Positions 42,960 to 52,211 of a stretch of 64,000 nt of DNA are shown here, in pieces. The translations under genes were made by a program, and so were the position numbers. The stretch covers positions 49,661 through 113,660 of the forward strand of contig NZ_JQBX01000004.1 of NCBI RefSeq assembly GCF_001437075.1. The letters are read 5' to 3'. How positions within the stretch are numbered: position 1 is the stretch's first letter; every line of letters starts with the position of its first letter. Origin of the DNA: Pediococcus stilesii (GTDB lineage Bacteria > Bacillota > Bacilli > Lactobacillales > Lactobacillaceae). The notes beneath the pieces were generated by a model, which had not been told where the DNA came from, did not search any database, and saw only the letters and a program-made list of their open reading frames with translations.

Positions 42960-42984
42960 TCTGAATTTCAGAATGAATGTACAT

Positions 42985-43030
42985 AAAAAGGATTGGAACA
43001 AAACCTTGTGTTTTGAAACCAATCCTTTTT
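42985..43030. terminator. Bidirectional terminator between rplT and the quinone oxidoreductase gene
   Basis: AAAAAGGATTGG (42985-42996) with its exact complement CCAATCCTTTTT (43019-43030), and an inner AAAAC/GTTTT pair. T runs on both strands. Confidence 0.9.
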
Positions 43031-43044
43031 ATTTTAAGTGTTTG

Positions 43045-43971
43045 TTACAACTTCACCACGTACTTACCACTAGGATGATGATCGCGAATAGTATCTAAAG
43101 CGGCTTTTACATCTTGAACGTTAAAATCTAGAATTTTAGCAACCGCGATTGATAGTTTTTTCTCTCCAACATTTTTAACTAGGTACTCAAGAGCGGCGTG
43201 GTTTAATTTAAAGTCAACGTCGCTGAAGTCGATTTTTTGCTTTTCCGGGAGATCGAATTGTTCAACACCAGTCGTTGATAAAATGACCCCATCCTGATTT
43301 AGATGCTTGGCGTAAATTGAAGCGAGTTCGGTTTGTGGGGCGGCATTTATAATCACGTCAAAATTCGGTAGCGAATCAATTGTTTCAGGTGCATCATAGA
43401 AGGCAACTTTTTCGTATGAGAATGGTGCAAGATCATCGACCTTAGCAGAATTAATTACTACAGAGACGTTTTTACCTTCGTTGTCTAAAATTTGGCTGAC
43501 GGTCGAACCAACGGCACCTGTTGCACCGATTACTAGAGCCGTGGAAAAATGATGATCTTTAAGAGCACCAAACACAATGTCATAGGCCGAGATGCTTGCA
43601 TTTGGTAATGCTGCCGCAACTTCGGAACTAACTTGATCTGGAATTTTAACGGCCCGTAAGTGAGGGACAGAAACATATTCAGCATACCCAGCTATGTTGG
43701 CGCGACCAACGATTCGATCGCCAATTTTAAATTCTGTCACGGAGGCGTCCTTATCAACCACAACTCCAGCTACGTCGCTTCCAGGAATTGCTGGAAGCTT
43801 GATCGGCCGAAATTTAGATTGCGAGCCGTCGATAATACCTATATCGTACGGATTTAAAGCAAACGCATCCGTTTTGATGATAATTCGACCCTTGGTGGGT
43901 TCGGGTGTAGGAACGTCTAACATTTTAAGATGGCCAAGATCGCCAAATTCAGAAACACCAATTGCTTTCAT
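43045..43971 (-). CDS. NADP-dependent quinone oxidoreductase (MDR superfamily, zinc-independent)
   Basis: Medium-chain dehydrogenase/reductase of 308 residues. Seen: GroES-like N-terminal domain (MKAIGVSEFGD, KLPAIPGSDVAGVVV, FKIGDRIVGR) and a Rossmann domain with VIGATGAVGSTVSQI near 145-160. The Cys/His/Glu zinc ligands of alcohol dehydrogenases are absent, so quinone or enone reduction is more likely than alcohol oxidation. The ATG lies behind GAGGTGAATAGTT on the minus strand. Single gene between two plus-strand operons. Substrate unknown. Confidence 0.88.
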   Translation of the reverse strand: MKAIGVSEFGDLGHLKMLDVPTPEPTKGRIIIKTDAFALNPYDIGIIDGSQSKFRPIKLPAIPGSDVAGVVVDKDASVTEFKIGDRIVGRANIAGYAEYVSVPHLRAVKIPDQVSSEVAAALPNASISAYDIVFGALKDHHFSTALVIGATGAVGSTVSQILDNEGKNVSVVINSAKVDDLAPFSYEKVAFYDAPETIDSLPNFDVIINAAPQTELASIYAKHLNQDGVILSTTGVEQFDLPEKQKIDFSDVDFKLNHAALEYLVKNVGEKKLSIAVAKILDFNVQDVKAALDTIRDHHPSGKYVVKL

Positions 43972-44063
43972 AACTATTCACCTCAAATATTTTTATCTTT
44001 ACGATAATACATTATTAAATAAAAACAAAGCTTTTAGCTTATAGAAGAGAATTAAGCTTCTCG

Positions 44064-44092
44064 TTTCAAAAACCATCATTATCGTTTATAAT
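44064..44092 (+). promoter_or_regulatory. Probable promoter of the yqeG operon
   Basis: Weak -35 TTTCAA, 17-base spacer, perfect -10 TATAAT at 44087-44092; 30 bases before the yqeG ATG. Confidence 0.5.
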
Positions 44093-44122
44093 TAAACAGA
44101 TAGTATTTATGGGAGAAGAGTA

Positions 44123-44662
44123 ATGAATATTTTTAAACCAACGTGGATGATTGAGAAAATTTATAATTTATCTGCACAAGATTTAAAGAAACAAGGAATT
44201 ACCACGGTTCTGACGGATCTTGATAATACATTAATTGCATGGAATAATCCGGAAGGTACGGCAGAATTAAAACAGTGGATTGAGGAATTAAAATTAGCGG
44301 GCATTCAAGTGATCGTTGTCTCAAATAATAGCCATAACCGAGTTAAAAAGGCCGTCCAAAGTTTTGGACTTGAATTTGATTCAAGAGCCCTCAAGCCGCT
44401 TACGATTGGCATTAATAGAGTAGTTAAACGCTATAATTTAGAAAAAAAATCTACCATTATGGTTGGAGACCAACTTATAACAGACATGGTGTCGGCAAAC
44501 TTGTCTGGAATTCGTGGTGTCTTGGTAAAACCATTAATTCAATCGGATGCGTGGAATACAAAATTTAATCGTTTTTTAGAACTATTTATTAAGCGACTAC
44601 TAAAGAAAAAACACCCTGATTTAGTTTGGCATAAGGAGCTGGATAATGAACGAAGAAAATGA
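44123..44662 (+). CDS. yqeG: YqeG family HAD-IIIA phosphatase
   Basis: HAD phosphatase of 179 residues. Seen: nucleophile motif TDLDNTLIAWN near residue 32, VVSNNSH (motif II), RALKP (motif III Lys) and VGDQLITDM (motif IV). No large cap domain, typical of class IIIA. Substrate unknown. It overlaps yqeH by 17 bases, which is the usual head of the yqeG-yqeH-aroE/yhbY-nadD-yqeK-rsfS cluster in Firmicutes. Confidence 0.94.
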   Translation: MNIFKPTWMIEKIYNLSAQDLKKQGITTVLTDLDNTLIAWNNPEGTAELKQWIEELKLAGIQVIVVSNNSHNRVKKAVQSFGLEFDSRALKPLTIGINRVVKRYNLEKKSTIMVGDQLITDMVSANLSGIRGVLVKPLIQSDAWNTKFNRFLELFIKRLLKKKHPDLVWHKELDNERRK

Positions 44663-45758
44663 TTTGCACTGTATTGGCTGTGGTGCGCAACTGCAAACAA
44701 TCGATAAAAAAATGCCGGGATACACACCCGAATCTGCTTTAAAGAAGGGCCTAGAAACTGGTCAACTATACTGTCAAAGATGTTTTAGACTACGGCATTA
44801 TAACGAAATCGCACCCGTGAATATTAGCGATGATGACTTTAGAAAATTACTTAGCCAGATAAGTGAAGCAGATGCACTTGTTGTTTACGTTGTTGATATG
44901 TTCGACTTTAATGGTAGTTTAATTCCAGGATTACACCGCTTTGTTGGCGATAATCCGGTCCTTTTGGTCGGAAATAAAGAGGACGTATTCCCTAAATCGT
45001 TAAAACGAAATCGGATGAAAGAGTGGTTAAAACGTCAGGCTAACGCCAATGGGATTATGCCGGAAGATGTTGTAATTACCAGCGCCAAAAATGCTGAATC
45101 TGTCGAAAAAATGTTTGAATTAATTGAAAAACTACGCAAAGGCCGCGATGTTTATGTGGTTGGGGTAACTAACGTTGGTAAATCGACATTAATCAATAGT
45201 TTGATTTCAATTCGAAATGGCATTAAAGATTTAATTACCACTTCACGTTTTCCAGGTACAACATTGGACCGTATTGAAATTCCGTTTGATGAAAATAGTA
45301 ATCTAATCGATACTCCAGGAATTATTCATAATGATCAAATGGCGCATGTTTTGACAGCGGAAGATTTGAAGTACATCTCGCCTCAAAAAACGATTAAACC
45401 ACGTGTATTTCAATTAAACGATGGACAAACGCTCTTTGCGGGAGCACTAGCAAGGTTTGATTATGAGTACTCTGTAGGTTCGGTAACGGCTTATTTTGAG
45501 AATAATTTAATGATTCATCGTACAAAGTTGGAAAATGCCGATTCATTTTACGAAAAACATGCGGGAGAACTGTTGACACCACCTTCCGCCGAAAATATTG
45601 CAAACCTTCCCCAACTTGTGGCACATCATTTTAATATTGATCAAAATAGTGATGTTGTTTTTGAAGGATTAGGATGGATCTCAGTTCGAGAAGGTAGCAA
45701 AGTTACGGCATGGGCACCCGAGGGAATCTCTGTCGTCATAAGAAAATCATTGATTTAA
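44646..45758 (+). CDS. yqeH: Ribosome biogenesis GTPase YqeH
   Basis: Circularly permuted GTPase of 370 residues required for 30S subunit assembly in B. subtilis. Seen: N-terminal zinc finger (CIGCG..CQRCF, residues 9-44), then motif G4 VGNKEDV near 117, G5 ITSAKNA near 143, G1 GVTNVGKST near 175, G2 and G3 DTPGI near 222, in the permuted order. The C-terminal 100 residues form the RNA or peptide-binding part. ATG 44646 follows AAGGAGCTGGATA. Confidence 0.96.
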   Translation: MNEENDLHCIGCGAQLQTIDKKMPGYTPESALKKGLETGQLYCQRCFRLRHYNEIAPVNISDDDFRKLLSQISEADALVVYVVDMFDFNGSLIPGLHRFVGDNPVLLVGNKEDVFPKSLKRNRMKEWLKRQANANGIMPEDVVITSAKNAESVEKMFELIEKLRKGRDVYVVGVTNVGKSTLINSLISIRNGIKDLITTSRFPGTTLDRIEIPFDENSNLIDTPGIIHNDQMAHVLTAEDLKYISPQKTIKPRVFQLNDGQTLFAGALARFDYEYSVGSVTAYFENNLMIHRTKLENADSFYEKHAGELLTPPSAENIANLPQLVAHHFNIDQNSDVVFEGLGWISVREGSKVTAWAPEGISVVIRKSLI

Positions 45759-45773
45759 TAAAAAGGAGAACTA

Positions 45774-46085
45774 ATGGAATTAAGAGGAAAACAAAAAAGA
45801 TATCTAAGGGCGCGGGCACACTCATATCGTCCTGTATTTTCAATAGGTAAAAATGGCTTAACTGAAGCATGGTTAAACCAGCTGGACGGAGCGCTAGACA
45901 ATCATGAACTTTTGAAGATAAATATTCAGCAAAGTTCCGACGTAACAACGTCTGAGTTAAAAAACTTTATTGAATCGAATACTAACATTCAAGTTGTGCA
46001 AGTTATCGGACGGGTTTTGGTACTTTTTAAAGTGTCAGAAGCAGAAGAAAACCGTGAGATTTCAAACGAAGTTAAAAAAATATAG
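45774..46085 (+). CDS. yhbY: YhbY family ribosome assembly RNA-binding protein
   Basis: Single CRM-domain protein of 103 residues that binds pre-50S rRNA. Seen: MELRGKQKRYLRARAH, FSIGKNGLT and a C-terminal VQVIGRVLVLFK, the usual landmarks. ATG 45774 follows AAAAGGAGAACTA, 15 bases after yqeH. Part of the same operon. Confidence 0.95.
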   Translation: MELRGKQKRYLRARAHSYRPVFSIGKNGLTEAWLNQLDGALDNHELLKINIQQSSDVTTSELKNFIESNTNIQVVQVIGRVLVLFKVSEAEENREISNEVKKI

Positions 46086-46095
46086 GTGAATAATT

Positions 46096-46737
46096 TTGAT
46101 TGCAACAAATTCAAAAACAATAACGGATGTTCAAGTTGAAGTAGTCGAGCAACCAATTTTTTCTAAAAATGGTAAACGAATCGGAATCTTGGGTGGTACA
46201 TTTAATCCACCACATCTGGCACACTTATTGATTGCAGACCAGGTTGGAACCCAGCTGGGACTGGATAAAGTACTCTTTATTCCAGACTATATTCCACCTC
46301 ATGTTGATAAAAAGCAAGCCATTGCTGCAAAACATCGCGTTGAGATGGTTCGATTAGCAATTGCAGGTAATCCATTGTTTGACCTTGATTTAATCGAAAT
46401 TAATCGACAGGGACCTAGTTATTCATATGATACAGTTAAAGAATTAAAAAGATTACATCCGGAAAATGATTATTTCTTTATTATCGGCGGTGATATGGTA
46501 AACTATTTGCCGACCTGGCATCGAATTGATGATCTAGCGCGAATGGTCCAGTTCGTTGGTGTTGATCGACCAAAGTATGCGAAACGAAGTCAATACCCAA
46601 TCATCTGGGTTGATACGCCTAAGCTTGATATTAGCTCGACTGGGATTAGAAAAAATGTTAAAAGTGGGTGTTCAATTCGTTACCAAGTACCAACAAGCGT
46701 CGAGAATTATATAAAGGAGCATCATTTATATGAATAG
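46096..46737 (+). CDS. nadD: Nicotinate-nucleotide adenylyltransferase
   Basis: NAD biosynthesis enzyme of 213 residues joining ATP and nicotinate mononucleotide. Seen: the nucleotidyltransferase motif GGTFNPPHLAHL near residues 34-45 and the ISSTGIRK motif near 180. The first 28 residues precede the catalytic fold; I keep TTG 46096 behind AGGTGAATAATT because no later start has a good ribosome site. Overlaps yqeK by eight bases. Confidence 0.94.
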   Translation: MIATNSKTITDVQVEVVEQPIFSKNGKRIGILGGTFNPPHLAHLLIADQVGTQLGLDKVLFIPDYIPPHVDKKQAIAAKHRVEMVRLAIAGNPLFDLDLIEINRQGPSYSYDTVKELKRLHPENDYFFIIGGDMVNYLPTWHRIDDLARMVQFVGVDRPKYAKRSQYPIIWVDTPKLDISSTGIRKNVKSGCSIRYQVPTSVENYIKEHHLYE

Positions 46738-47332
46738 CGAAGAATTAGTCTACCAAAAAAATTATATTCCAATGTCCAGAACGGAATTGATTGAAGCAGT
46801 GGGTAAAAGCGTGACAGGTTCTAGGTTTGACCATATTTTACGTGTTGAAAAAAAGGCAATTCAATTAGCTGAAAAAAATAATTTTGATCTTGAAAAAGCA
46901 AGTATTGCGGCTTTATTGCATGACTATGCAAAGCAGAGATCGGATAGTGAGTTCATTAAGTACATTAATGAATTAGAACTAGATCCATTGCTATTAGATT
47001 ATGGTAACGCAATCTGGCATGGTGTGGTTGGAGCTGAAATTGTCAAAAAGGAATTGAACATTTTTGACGAGGATATTTTAAACGCGATTCGACGGCACAC
47101 TGTAGGAGCGCCATACATGACGCTTCTGGATCAAATCACATTTATGGCAGATTATATTGAAGATGGTCGTGATTTTGAAGGTGTCGAACAGGCCCGAATT
47201 ATTACTGAACAAAGTTTAGCCAAGGGCGTTGCGTTTCAAATGAAGAGTACTTTAGCTTATCTTGTAGCAAATAACCGAGCCGTTTTTCCTGCTACCATCG
47301 ATAGTTATAATGCTTGGATTTCTAAAATATAG
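46730..47332 (+). CDS. yqeK: YqeK family HD-domain hydrolase (Ap4A hydrolase type)
   Basis: HD-domain phosphohydrolase of 200 residues. Seen: RFDHILRVEK with the first His, ALLHDYAKQR with the His-Asp pair, AIWHGVVGAE and IRRHTVGAP. B. subtilis YqeK cleaves diadenosine tetraphosphate symmetrically to ADP; the same reaction is inferred here. The N-terminal 25 residues are a short extension. ATG 46730 overlaps nadD and follows AAAGGAGCATC. Confidence 0.94.
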   Translation: MNSEELVYQKNYIPMSRTELIEAVGKSVTGSRFDHILRVEKKAIQLAEKNNFDLEKASIAALLHDYAKQRSDSEFIKYINELELDPLLLDYGNAIWHGVVGAEIVKKELNIFDEDILNAIRRHTVGAPYMTLLDQITFMADYIEDGRDFEGVEQARIITEQSLAKGVAFQMKSTLAYLVANNRAVFPATIDSYNAWISKI

Positions 47333-47349
47333 AGTTTAGGAGAATTATA

Positions 47350-47706
47350 TTGAATAACGAAGAAAAATTAGAATTAATAGTAAAGGCCGCTGACAGTAAG
47401 CGAGCTGAGAATACGGTTGTACTAAATGTTCGAGAAATTAGTACATTAGCTGACTATTTCATCATTACTAGTGCGGATTCGAATCGTCAAGTGGGTGCAA
47501 TCGCTGATGAAATTTTAGAAAAAGCTAAAGAAAACAATCTTGAAATTCGCCGAATCGAAGGGCAAAGAGCCGCAGAATGGATTTTAATTGATTTGGGAGA
47601 CATTGTCATCAATGTATTCCAATCTGACCAAAGAAAATATTACAATTTAGAAAAATTGTGGTCTCAAGCTGACGCAGTTGAAACGACTGACTGGATTACG
47701 GAATAA
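47350..47706 (+). CDS. rsfS: Ribosome silencing factor RsfS
   Basis: Protein of 118 residues that binds L14 on the 50S subunit and blocks subunit joining during starvation. Seen: ADYFIITSADSNRQVGAIAD near residue 35 in family position, IEGQRAAEWILIDLGDIVINVF and a C-terminal YYNLEKLWSQA. TTG 47350 follows TTAGGAGAATTATA. The stop shares a base with the next start. Confidence 0.96.
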   Translation: MNNEEKLELIVKAADSKRAENTVVLNVREISTLADYFIITSADSNRQVGAIADEILEKAKENNLEIRRIEGQRAAEWILIDLGDIVINVFQSDQRKYYNLEKLWSQADAVETTDWITE

Positions 47707-48449
47707 TGATTTATCAGACGTTTGCTGAGTTGTATGATCAGCTTTTTGATGAAGAAGAGTATCAAAATTGGTTTGATTATACCAAAAAAGAAGTCGATTT
47801 AAAGCAGCAGAAAGATTGGTTAGAGCTAGCATGCGGAGCCGGTCGTCTAGCGGTTCGATTGGCTCAGAATAATCAGCGAGTTACCGGGTTTGATTTATCA
47901 GAAGAAATGTTGTCGTTAGCAGATCAGCATGCGCGAGAGGCAGATGTTGACTTAGAGCTGATTCAAGGGAATATGCTGGATTTAAGCGAGTTAACGTCAT
48001 TTGATGTTGTTTCGTGCTACGCAGATTCCTTCTGTTATCTTCCAAACCAAGATCAGGTATTGCAAGCTTTTAAAGAGGTTTACAAGCATTTAAGGTTAGA
48101 TGGGCAATTTATCTTTGATGTAATAACACCTTATCAAACTGGCGTGGTTTATCCGGGATATATGTTTAATTATCAAGATGATGGCAAGGCGTTTATTTGG
48201 TCGAGTTTTGCCGGAAAAGATTGTTATCATATTGAACATGACTTAACCTTTTTTACCAAAATGACAAATGCCGGGGTTGAAGCGTTTAAGAGAACCGAAG
48301 AAACACATTTTGAACGAACCTATGAAATGAAAACATATCTAGAACTACTGAAAGAAGCAGGGTTTACTTCGGTTCAATGTTATGCCGATTTTGGACATGC
48401 GGAAGTCAACGAAACAACGACTCGATGGTTTTTTAGCTGTAGGAGGTAA
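47706..48449 (+). CDS. Class I SAM-dependent methyltransferase (YqeM-like)
   Basis: Methyltransferase of 247 residues. Seen: MIYQTFAELYDQLFDEEEY start, SAM loop LELACGAGRLAVRLA near residue 39-53, GFDLSEEML and a DVVSCYADS motif IV. Target unknown; in Firmicutes it regularly sits between rsfS and the ylbM-like gene and is called yqeM. It has one base overlapping rsfS and its stop touches the AGGAGG site of tmcAL. Confidence 0.9.
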   Translation: MIYQTFAELYDQLFDEEEYQNWFDYTKKEVDLKQQKDWLELACGAGRLAVRLAQNNQRVTGFDLSEEMLSLADQHAREADVDLELIQGNMLDLSELTSFDVVSCYADSFCYLPNQDQVLQAFKEVYKHLRLDGQFIFDVITPYQTGVVYPGYMFNYQDDGKAFIWSSFAGKDCYHIEHDLTFFTKMTNAGVEAFKRTEETHFERTYEMKTYLELLKEAGFTSVQCYADFGHAEVNETTTRWFFSCRR

Positions 48450-48454
48450 TGAAA

Positions 48455-49558
48455 ATGCTGGCGTGTGCGGTCATTGCTGAATTTAATCCGTTTCATAATG
48501 GACATGCCTATTTACTACAAAAAGCGCGGCAAAAAACGGGTGCTGATATTCTAATCGTTGTGATGAGCGGTAATTTTGTGCAGCGTGGAGAACCAGCATT
48601 AATTAATAAATGGGAAAGGGCTCGTTTAGCATTGATGAATGGGGCGGATTTGGTGGTTGAGATTCCAACCGAGTATGCGACCGATTCGGCACGTGAGTTC
48701 GCTCACGCCGGGGTAACGATTGCTAACGAAATGCAAAGTGATTACTTAGCATTTGGGAGTGAGACACCTAATCTTGATTTTGAAAAAGAAAGTCGAATTA
48801 TAGACCGTCTTTTTAACGAACAACTTTCGTACAATCAAAATTTTGCCAGTCAGCTATTTCACGGAACCGATATTGTTAATTCAAATGATATTTTAGGAAT
48901 TAATTATGCCTACTGGAACGCTCAATCTAGCAAATCGAAAATGCAATTACTGCCAATTCAAAGAATCGGTGCGAATCATTTAGATTCTAATGTGGGTGGA
49001 GATATTGCAAGTGCTTCGTCGATTCGCAAAAGTTTTCTAAAAAATGATCAAGAATACCAATCGGCAGTTCCAACAGCGACAAAGGAAGTTTTAGCGGCGA
49101 CGAAACCTGTGATTTGGGATGATTATTGGGAATTGTTGGAGTATAAAATTCTAATATCGTCTCCTGAAAGTCTCAGCCACGTTAAAAATATGAATGAAGG
49201 TTTTGAATATCGAGTTTTAAGTATGTTAGATGGCAGTGATTCTTTTTTGACATTGATGAAAAACTTAAAAACTAAACGATACACCTATACCAGTATTCAA
49301 AGAAAAATGCTGAATATTCTCTTAGATATTCATAACGAAAGATTTCAGTTATCTAAGTCGCGGCTATTGGCTACCAATTCTCTTGGACGCCGTTACATTA
49401 AGGAAAAGAAACTTAAAAACTTTTTAATGACTAAAGTTTCTAAAGTGGATTTTGCGACAAATTATAAAATCACAAAAAGAGCAGATGAAATATATCAGTT
49501 AGTTTCACCATATAATTGGGGTAAATCGCCAATTATTACGGATGATGTCAAGGAATAA
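48455..49558 (+). CDS. tmcAL: tRNA(Met) cytidine acetate ligase TmcAL (YlbM)
   Basis: Nucleotidyltransferase-like enzyme of 367 residues that makes N4-acetylcytidine at the wobble position of elongator tRNA-Met from acetate and ATP. Seen: AEFNPFHNGHAYLL near residues 8-21, MSGNFVQRGEPALINKW, FGSETPN, and a C-terminal RNA-binding half. An ATG at 48449 is only two bases after AGGAGG; ATG 48455 has eight bases spacing and is preferred. Confidence 0.93.
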   Translation: MLACAVIAEFNPFHNGHAYLLQKARQKTGADILIVVMSGNFVQRGEPALINKWERARLALMNGADLVVEIPTEYATDSAREFAHAGVTIANEMQSDYLAFGSETPNLDFEKESRIIDRLFNEQLSYNQNFASQLFHGTDIVNSNDILGINYAYWNAQSSKSKMQLLPIQRIGANHLDSNVGGDIASASSIRKSFLKNDQEYQSAVPTATKEVLAATKPVIWDDYWELLEYKILISSPESLSHVKNMNEGFEYRVLSMLDGSDSFLTLMKNLKTKRYTYTSIQRKMLNILLDIHNERFQLSKSRLLATNSLGRRYIKEKKLKNFLMTKVSKVDFATNYKITKRADEIYQLVSPYNWGKSPIITDDVKE

Positions 49559-49561
49559 ACG

Positions 49562-49589
49562 TTGACAACCAAAAACCACATGGTATAAT
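49562..49589 (+). promoter_or_regulatory. Strong promoter of yceD-rpmF
   Basis: TTGACA, 16-base spacer, TATAAT, also with TG before the -10 (TGG-TATAAT). The best consensus match in the window, fitting a ribosomal protein unit. Confidence 0.9.
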
Positions 49590-49615
49590 TGTTTCTGTTG
49601 CATTGGAGGTTCAGT

Positions 49616-50155
49616 ATGGAATGGTATTTTACGGAACTGCGTAAGCATAAAGAACCGTTTCAGTTCGATGAAACGATGGATTTAGAACAATCTTTAATCG
49701 AACGCTTTCCAGATGTAGTTATTAAGTGCTCACCAATCAGTTTTAAGGGCGTCGTGACAAATGATCGAGACTCAGTTATTATTGATGCTGAGATCGGCTG
49801 TGAGTTGACGGTACCTTCATCGCGATCTTTGACGCCGGTTCATATGCATTTAGATTTTACGATTAGTGAGATCTATGTTGATGATGCCAGCATAATCAGT
49901 AGTTTTCCGCAAGAAGACGTAGTTATGTTGGCGCAGGATGATAAGATCGACGTTGATAAACTAATTGAGGACAATGTCGTTCTCCAAGTTCCAATGCAGG
50001 TATTGACGCCTGAGGAGGAACAAGCAGGAATTATGCCTTCTGGATCAGAATGGCAAGTTATTTCTGAAGCGGACGACGAGTCTGAGCAAGATAAACCAGT
50101 TGATCCACGCCTTGCAAAGTTACAGGATTTATTTAACGATAAACCTGAAGCGTAA
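49616..50155 (+). CDS. yceD: YceD/DUF177 family protein
   Basis: Acidic protein of 179 residues coupled to rpmF in most bacteria; in plants and bacteria a role in 23S rRNA processing has been reported. Seen: FDFTISEIYVDDASI-like DUF177 core (about 75-110), and an end with DPRLAKLQDLF, typical of the family. The open frame begins at 49589 inside the -10 box; ATG 49616 behind ATTGGAGGTTCAGT is the start. Confidence 0.93.
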   Translation: MEWYFTELRKHKEPFQFDETMDLEQSLIERFPDVVIKCSPISFKGVVTNDRDSVIIDAEIGCELTVPSSRSLTPVHMHLDFTISEIYVDDASIISSFPQEDVVMLAQDDKIDVDKLIEDNVVLQVPMQVLTPEEEQAGIMPSGSEWQVISEADDESEQDKPVDPRLAKLQDLFNDKPEA

Positions 50156-50204
50156 GGCAATAAAAAGCGGGAGACCGTAATTCTCTTAAAGGAGGTGCTC
50201 ATTG

Positions 50205-50387
50205 ATGGCTGTTCCAGCAAGAAGAACATCAAAGACACGTAAACGTAATCGTCGTGGACACATTAAATTAACTACTCCAGGTTTGGCACCATGTCCAAAT
50301 TGTGGTGAATTACGAGTTTCACATCGTGTTTGCCCAAGTTGTGGTTACTACAACGGTAAACAAGTTATTGACGTGAAAGCTAACTAA
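50205..50387 (+). CDS. rpmF: Ribosomal protein L32 (bL32), zinc-binding form
   Basis: Protein of 60 residues in the 50S subunit. Seen: [19 protein letters not shown] and a complete four-cysteine zinc motif CPNCG..CPSCG. This is the Cys-plus (zinc) form; a Cys-minus paralogue may exist elsewhere for zinc shortage. A TTG at 50202 is in frame, but ATG 50205 follows AAAGGAGGTGCTCATTG at the right distance. Confidence 0.98.
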   Translation: MAVPARRTSKTRKRNRRGHIKLTTPGLAPCPNCGELRVSHRVCPSCGYYNGKQVIDVKAN

Positions 50388-50393
50388 TTCAGA

Positions 50394-50434
50394 AAAGAAA
50401 CAAGAGGAGCCTAGGTCCTTTTGTTTCTTTTTTT
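50394..50434 (+). terminator. Terminator after rpmF
   Basis: AAAGAAACAAGAGGA pairs with TCCTTTTGTTTCTTT (small mismatches) and continues into a T tract. Confidence 0.85.
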
Positions 50435-50511
50435 GTGCCAAGTTCTTTAATATGGTTAAGTTTTTTGATAGTATTAGTTAAACAAAAAGTTTTTTAACAG
50501 GAGGAATTACG

Positions 50512-51930
50512 ATGGATCAACCACAAATTGGTGTTGTAGGGATGGCTGTCATGGGTAAAAACCTTGCCTTAAATATTGAAAGCCGCGGATATACCGTTGC
50601 AATCTATAATCGTACAGCTTCAAAAACAGAAAAGGTTATGCAAGATCACGCTGATAAAAACTTGGTGCCTGCATACTCAATTGAAGATTTTGTTAACTCT
50701 TTGGAAAAACCACGTCGGATAATGATGATGGTTAAGGCCGGCAAACCAACCGACGCAGTAATTGCAGAGCTTTTGCCACTGTTGGATAAGGGTGACGTTT
50801 TAATTGATGGCGGAAATACGTACTTTGAAGATACGATGCGCCGTAATAAGGAATTAGATCAATCTGGCATTAATTTCATTGGTACAGGAGTTTCTGGTGG
50901 TGAATTGGGTGCTTTACAGGGCCCTTCAATGATGCCTGGTGGTCAAAAAGAAGCATATGACCTTGTTGCACCAATCTTTGAGCAAATTGCTGCTAAAGCG
51001 AAAGATGGAGCACCATGTGTTACGTATATTGGACCTAACGGTGCTGGTCATTACGTTAAGATGGTCCACAATGGAATTGAATACGGTGACGAACAATTAA
51101 TCGATGAAAGTTATGATTTGATGCGTAAATTGGTCGGTTTATCGGTTAAAGACATTGCTGATATTTTTGCTGAATGGAATAAAGGTGAGTTAGATAGCTA
51201 TCTTATCGACATTACTGCTGATATTTTGACAAGAACTGATGACTTGGGTTCGGATAAACCAATTGTCGATTTAATTATGGATAAGGGTGGTAATAAGGGA
51301 ACTGGTAAATGGAGTTCTCAAAATGCCCTTGAACTTGGGGTTCCACAATCTCTAATTACGGAATCAGTTTATGCACGGTATATTTCAGTGCTAAAAGACG
51401 AACGTGTAGCGGCAAGCAAAGTTTTGACTGGCCCAAGTGCGGATATCGATGTTGACAAGAAAGAAATCGTTGAAAAGATTCGTCAAGCACTCTACTTTAG
51501 TAAAATTATGAGTTATGCTCAAGGATTTGAACAGATGCGGGTTGCTTCTGAAAACTACGACTGGGATCTGAAGTTCGGTGAAATCGCTAAGATCTGGCGT
51601 GCTGGATGTATCATTCGAGCACGTTTCTTACAAAATATTACGGATGCTTTTGATAAGAATCCCGAATTAAACAATCTATTAATGGATGAGTATTTCCAAA
51701 AGATTGCTGCGAAATATCAAGATGCAGTTCGTGATGTTGTCGCACTTGCAGTAAAAGCTGGAATTCCTGTTCCTGCGCTTTCAGCTGCAGTTGCTTACTA
51801 TGATTCATACCGCTCAGAAGTATTGCCTGCTAACTTGCTTCAAGCACAACGGGACTACTTTGGAGCACATACTTATGAACGAGTGGATCGTGAGGGTATT
51901 TTCCATTATCCATGGTATGAAGAACAATAG
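50512..51930 (+). CDS. gnd: 6-phosphogluconate dehydrogenase, decarboxylating
   Basis: Oxidative pentose-phosphate or phosphoketolase-pathway enzyme of 472 residues converting 6-phosphogluconate to ribulose 5-phosphate, CO2 and NADPH. Seen: N-terminal [17 protein letters not shown] with the cofactor loop, YNRTASKT (NADP-type), [21 protein letters not shown] split around the substrate site, [14 protein letters not shown] with the catalytic Lys, and a C-terminal tail [14 protein letters not shown] 50512 follows ACAGGAGGAATTACG. Single gene. Confidence 0.97.
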   Translation: MDQPQIGVVGMAVMGKNLALNIESRGYTVAIYNRTASKTEKVMQDHADKNLVPAYSIEDFVNSLEKPRRIMMMVKAGKPTDAVIAELLPLLDKGDVLIDGGNTYFEDTMRRNKELDQSGINFIGTGVSGGELGALQGPSMMPGGQKEAYDLVAPIFEQIAAKAKDGAPCVTYIGPNGAGHYVKMVHNGIEYGDEQLIDESYDLMRKLVGLSVKDIADIFAEWNKGELDSYLIDITADILTRTDDLGSDKPIVDLIMDKGGNKGTGKWSSQNALELGVPQSLITESVYARYISVLKDERVAASKVLTGPSADIDVDKKEIVEKIRQALYFSKIMSYAQGFEQMRVASENYDWDLKFGEIAKIWRAGCIIRARFLQNITDAFDKNPELNNLLMDEYFQKIAAKYQDAVRDVVALAVKAGIPVPALSAAVAYYDSYRSEVLPANLLQAQRDYFGAHTYERVDREGIFHYPWYEEQ

Positions 51931-51961
51931 AGATTTCTAAATAATCAGTTAATTAGTGATG

Positions 51962-51998
51962 AAGTTGTGATAAATAATATATTTTTCACAACTTTTTT
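51962..51998 (+). terminator. Terminator after gnd
   Basis: AAGTTGTGA (51962-51970) with exact complement TCACAACTT (51986-51994), 15-base loop, then six T in total. Confidence 0.8.
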
Positions 51999-52090
51999 AC
52001 TGTCTTAAAATATTGGATTTTCATCCTATTTGGGTGAATATTTTAAATCTAATTTGAGGCTTAAAATTGAATTATAATTATTAGAAGCCC

Positions 52091-52139
52091 AGCTGACATC
52101 TTAGTTTATAAGTGTTATAAGCTAAATGGTGTAACAGCT
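52091..52139 (+). promoter_or_regulatory. Long hairpin in the leader of the response regulator gene
   Basis: Nested pairing: AGCTG/CAGCT outer, CATC/GGTG, then TTAGTTTATAA/TTATAAGCTAA around a GTG loop, about 20 pairs in 49 bases with only short interior loops. It is 72 bases before the ATG at 52212. There is no T run after it, so it is not a simple terminator. It may be an RNA control element or a palindromic operator. Confidence 0.55.
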
Positions 52140-52211
52140 AGGCAAATTCAAATGTTAATGTTAAAATTTAGTACGGTAGGGATTAAAATAATTTAATTTT
52201 GGGGTAGAAAA

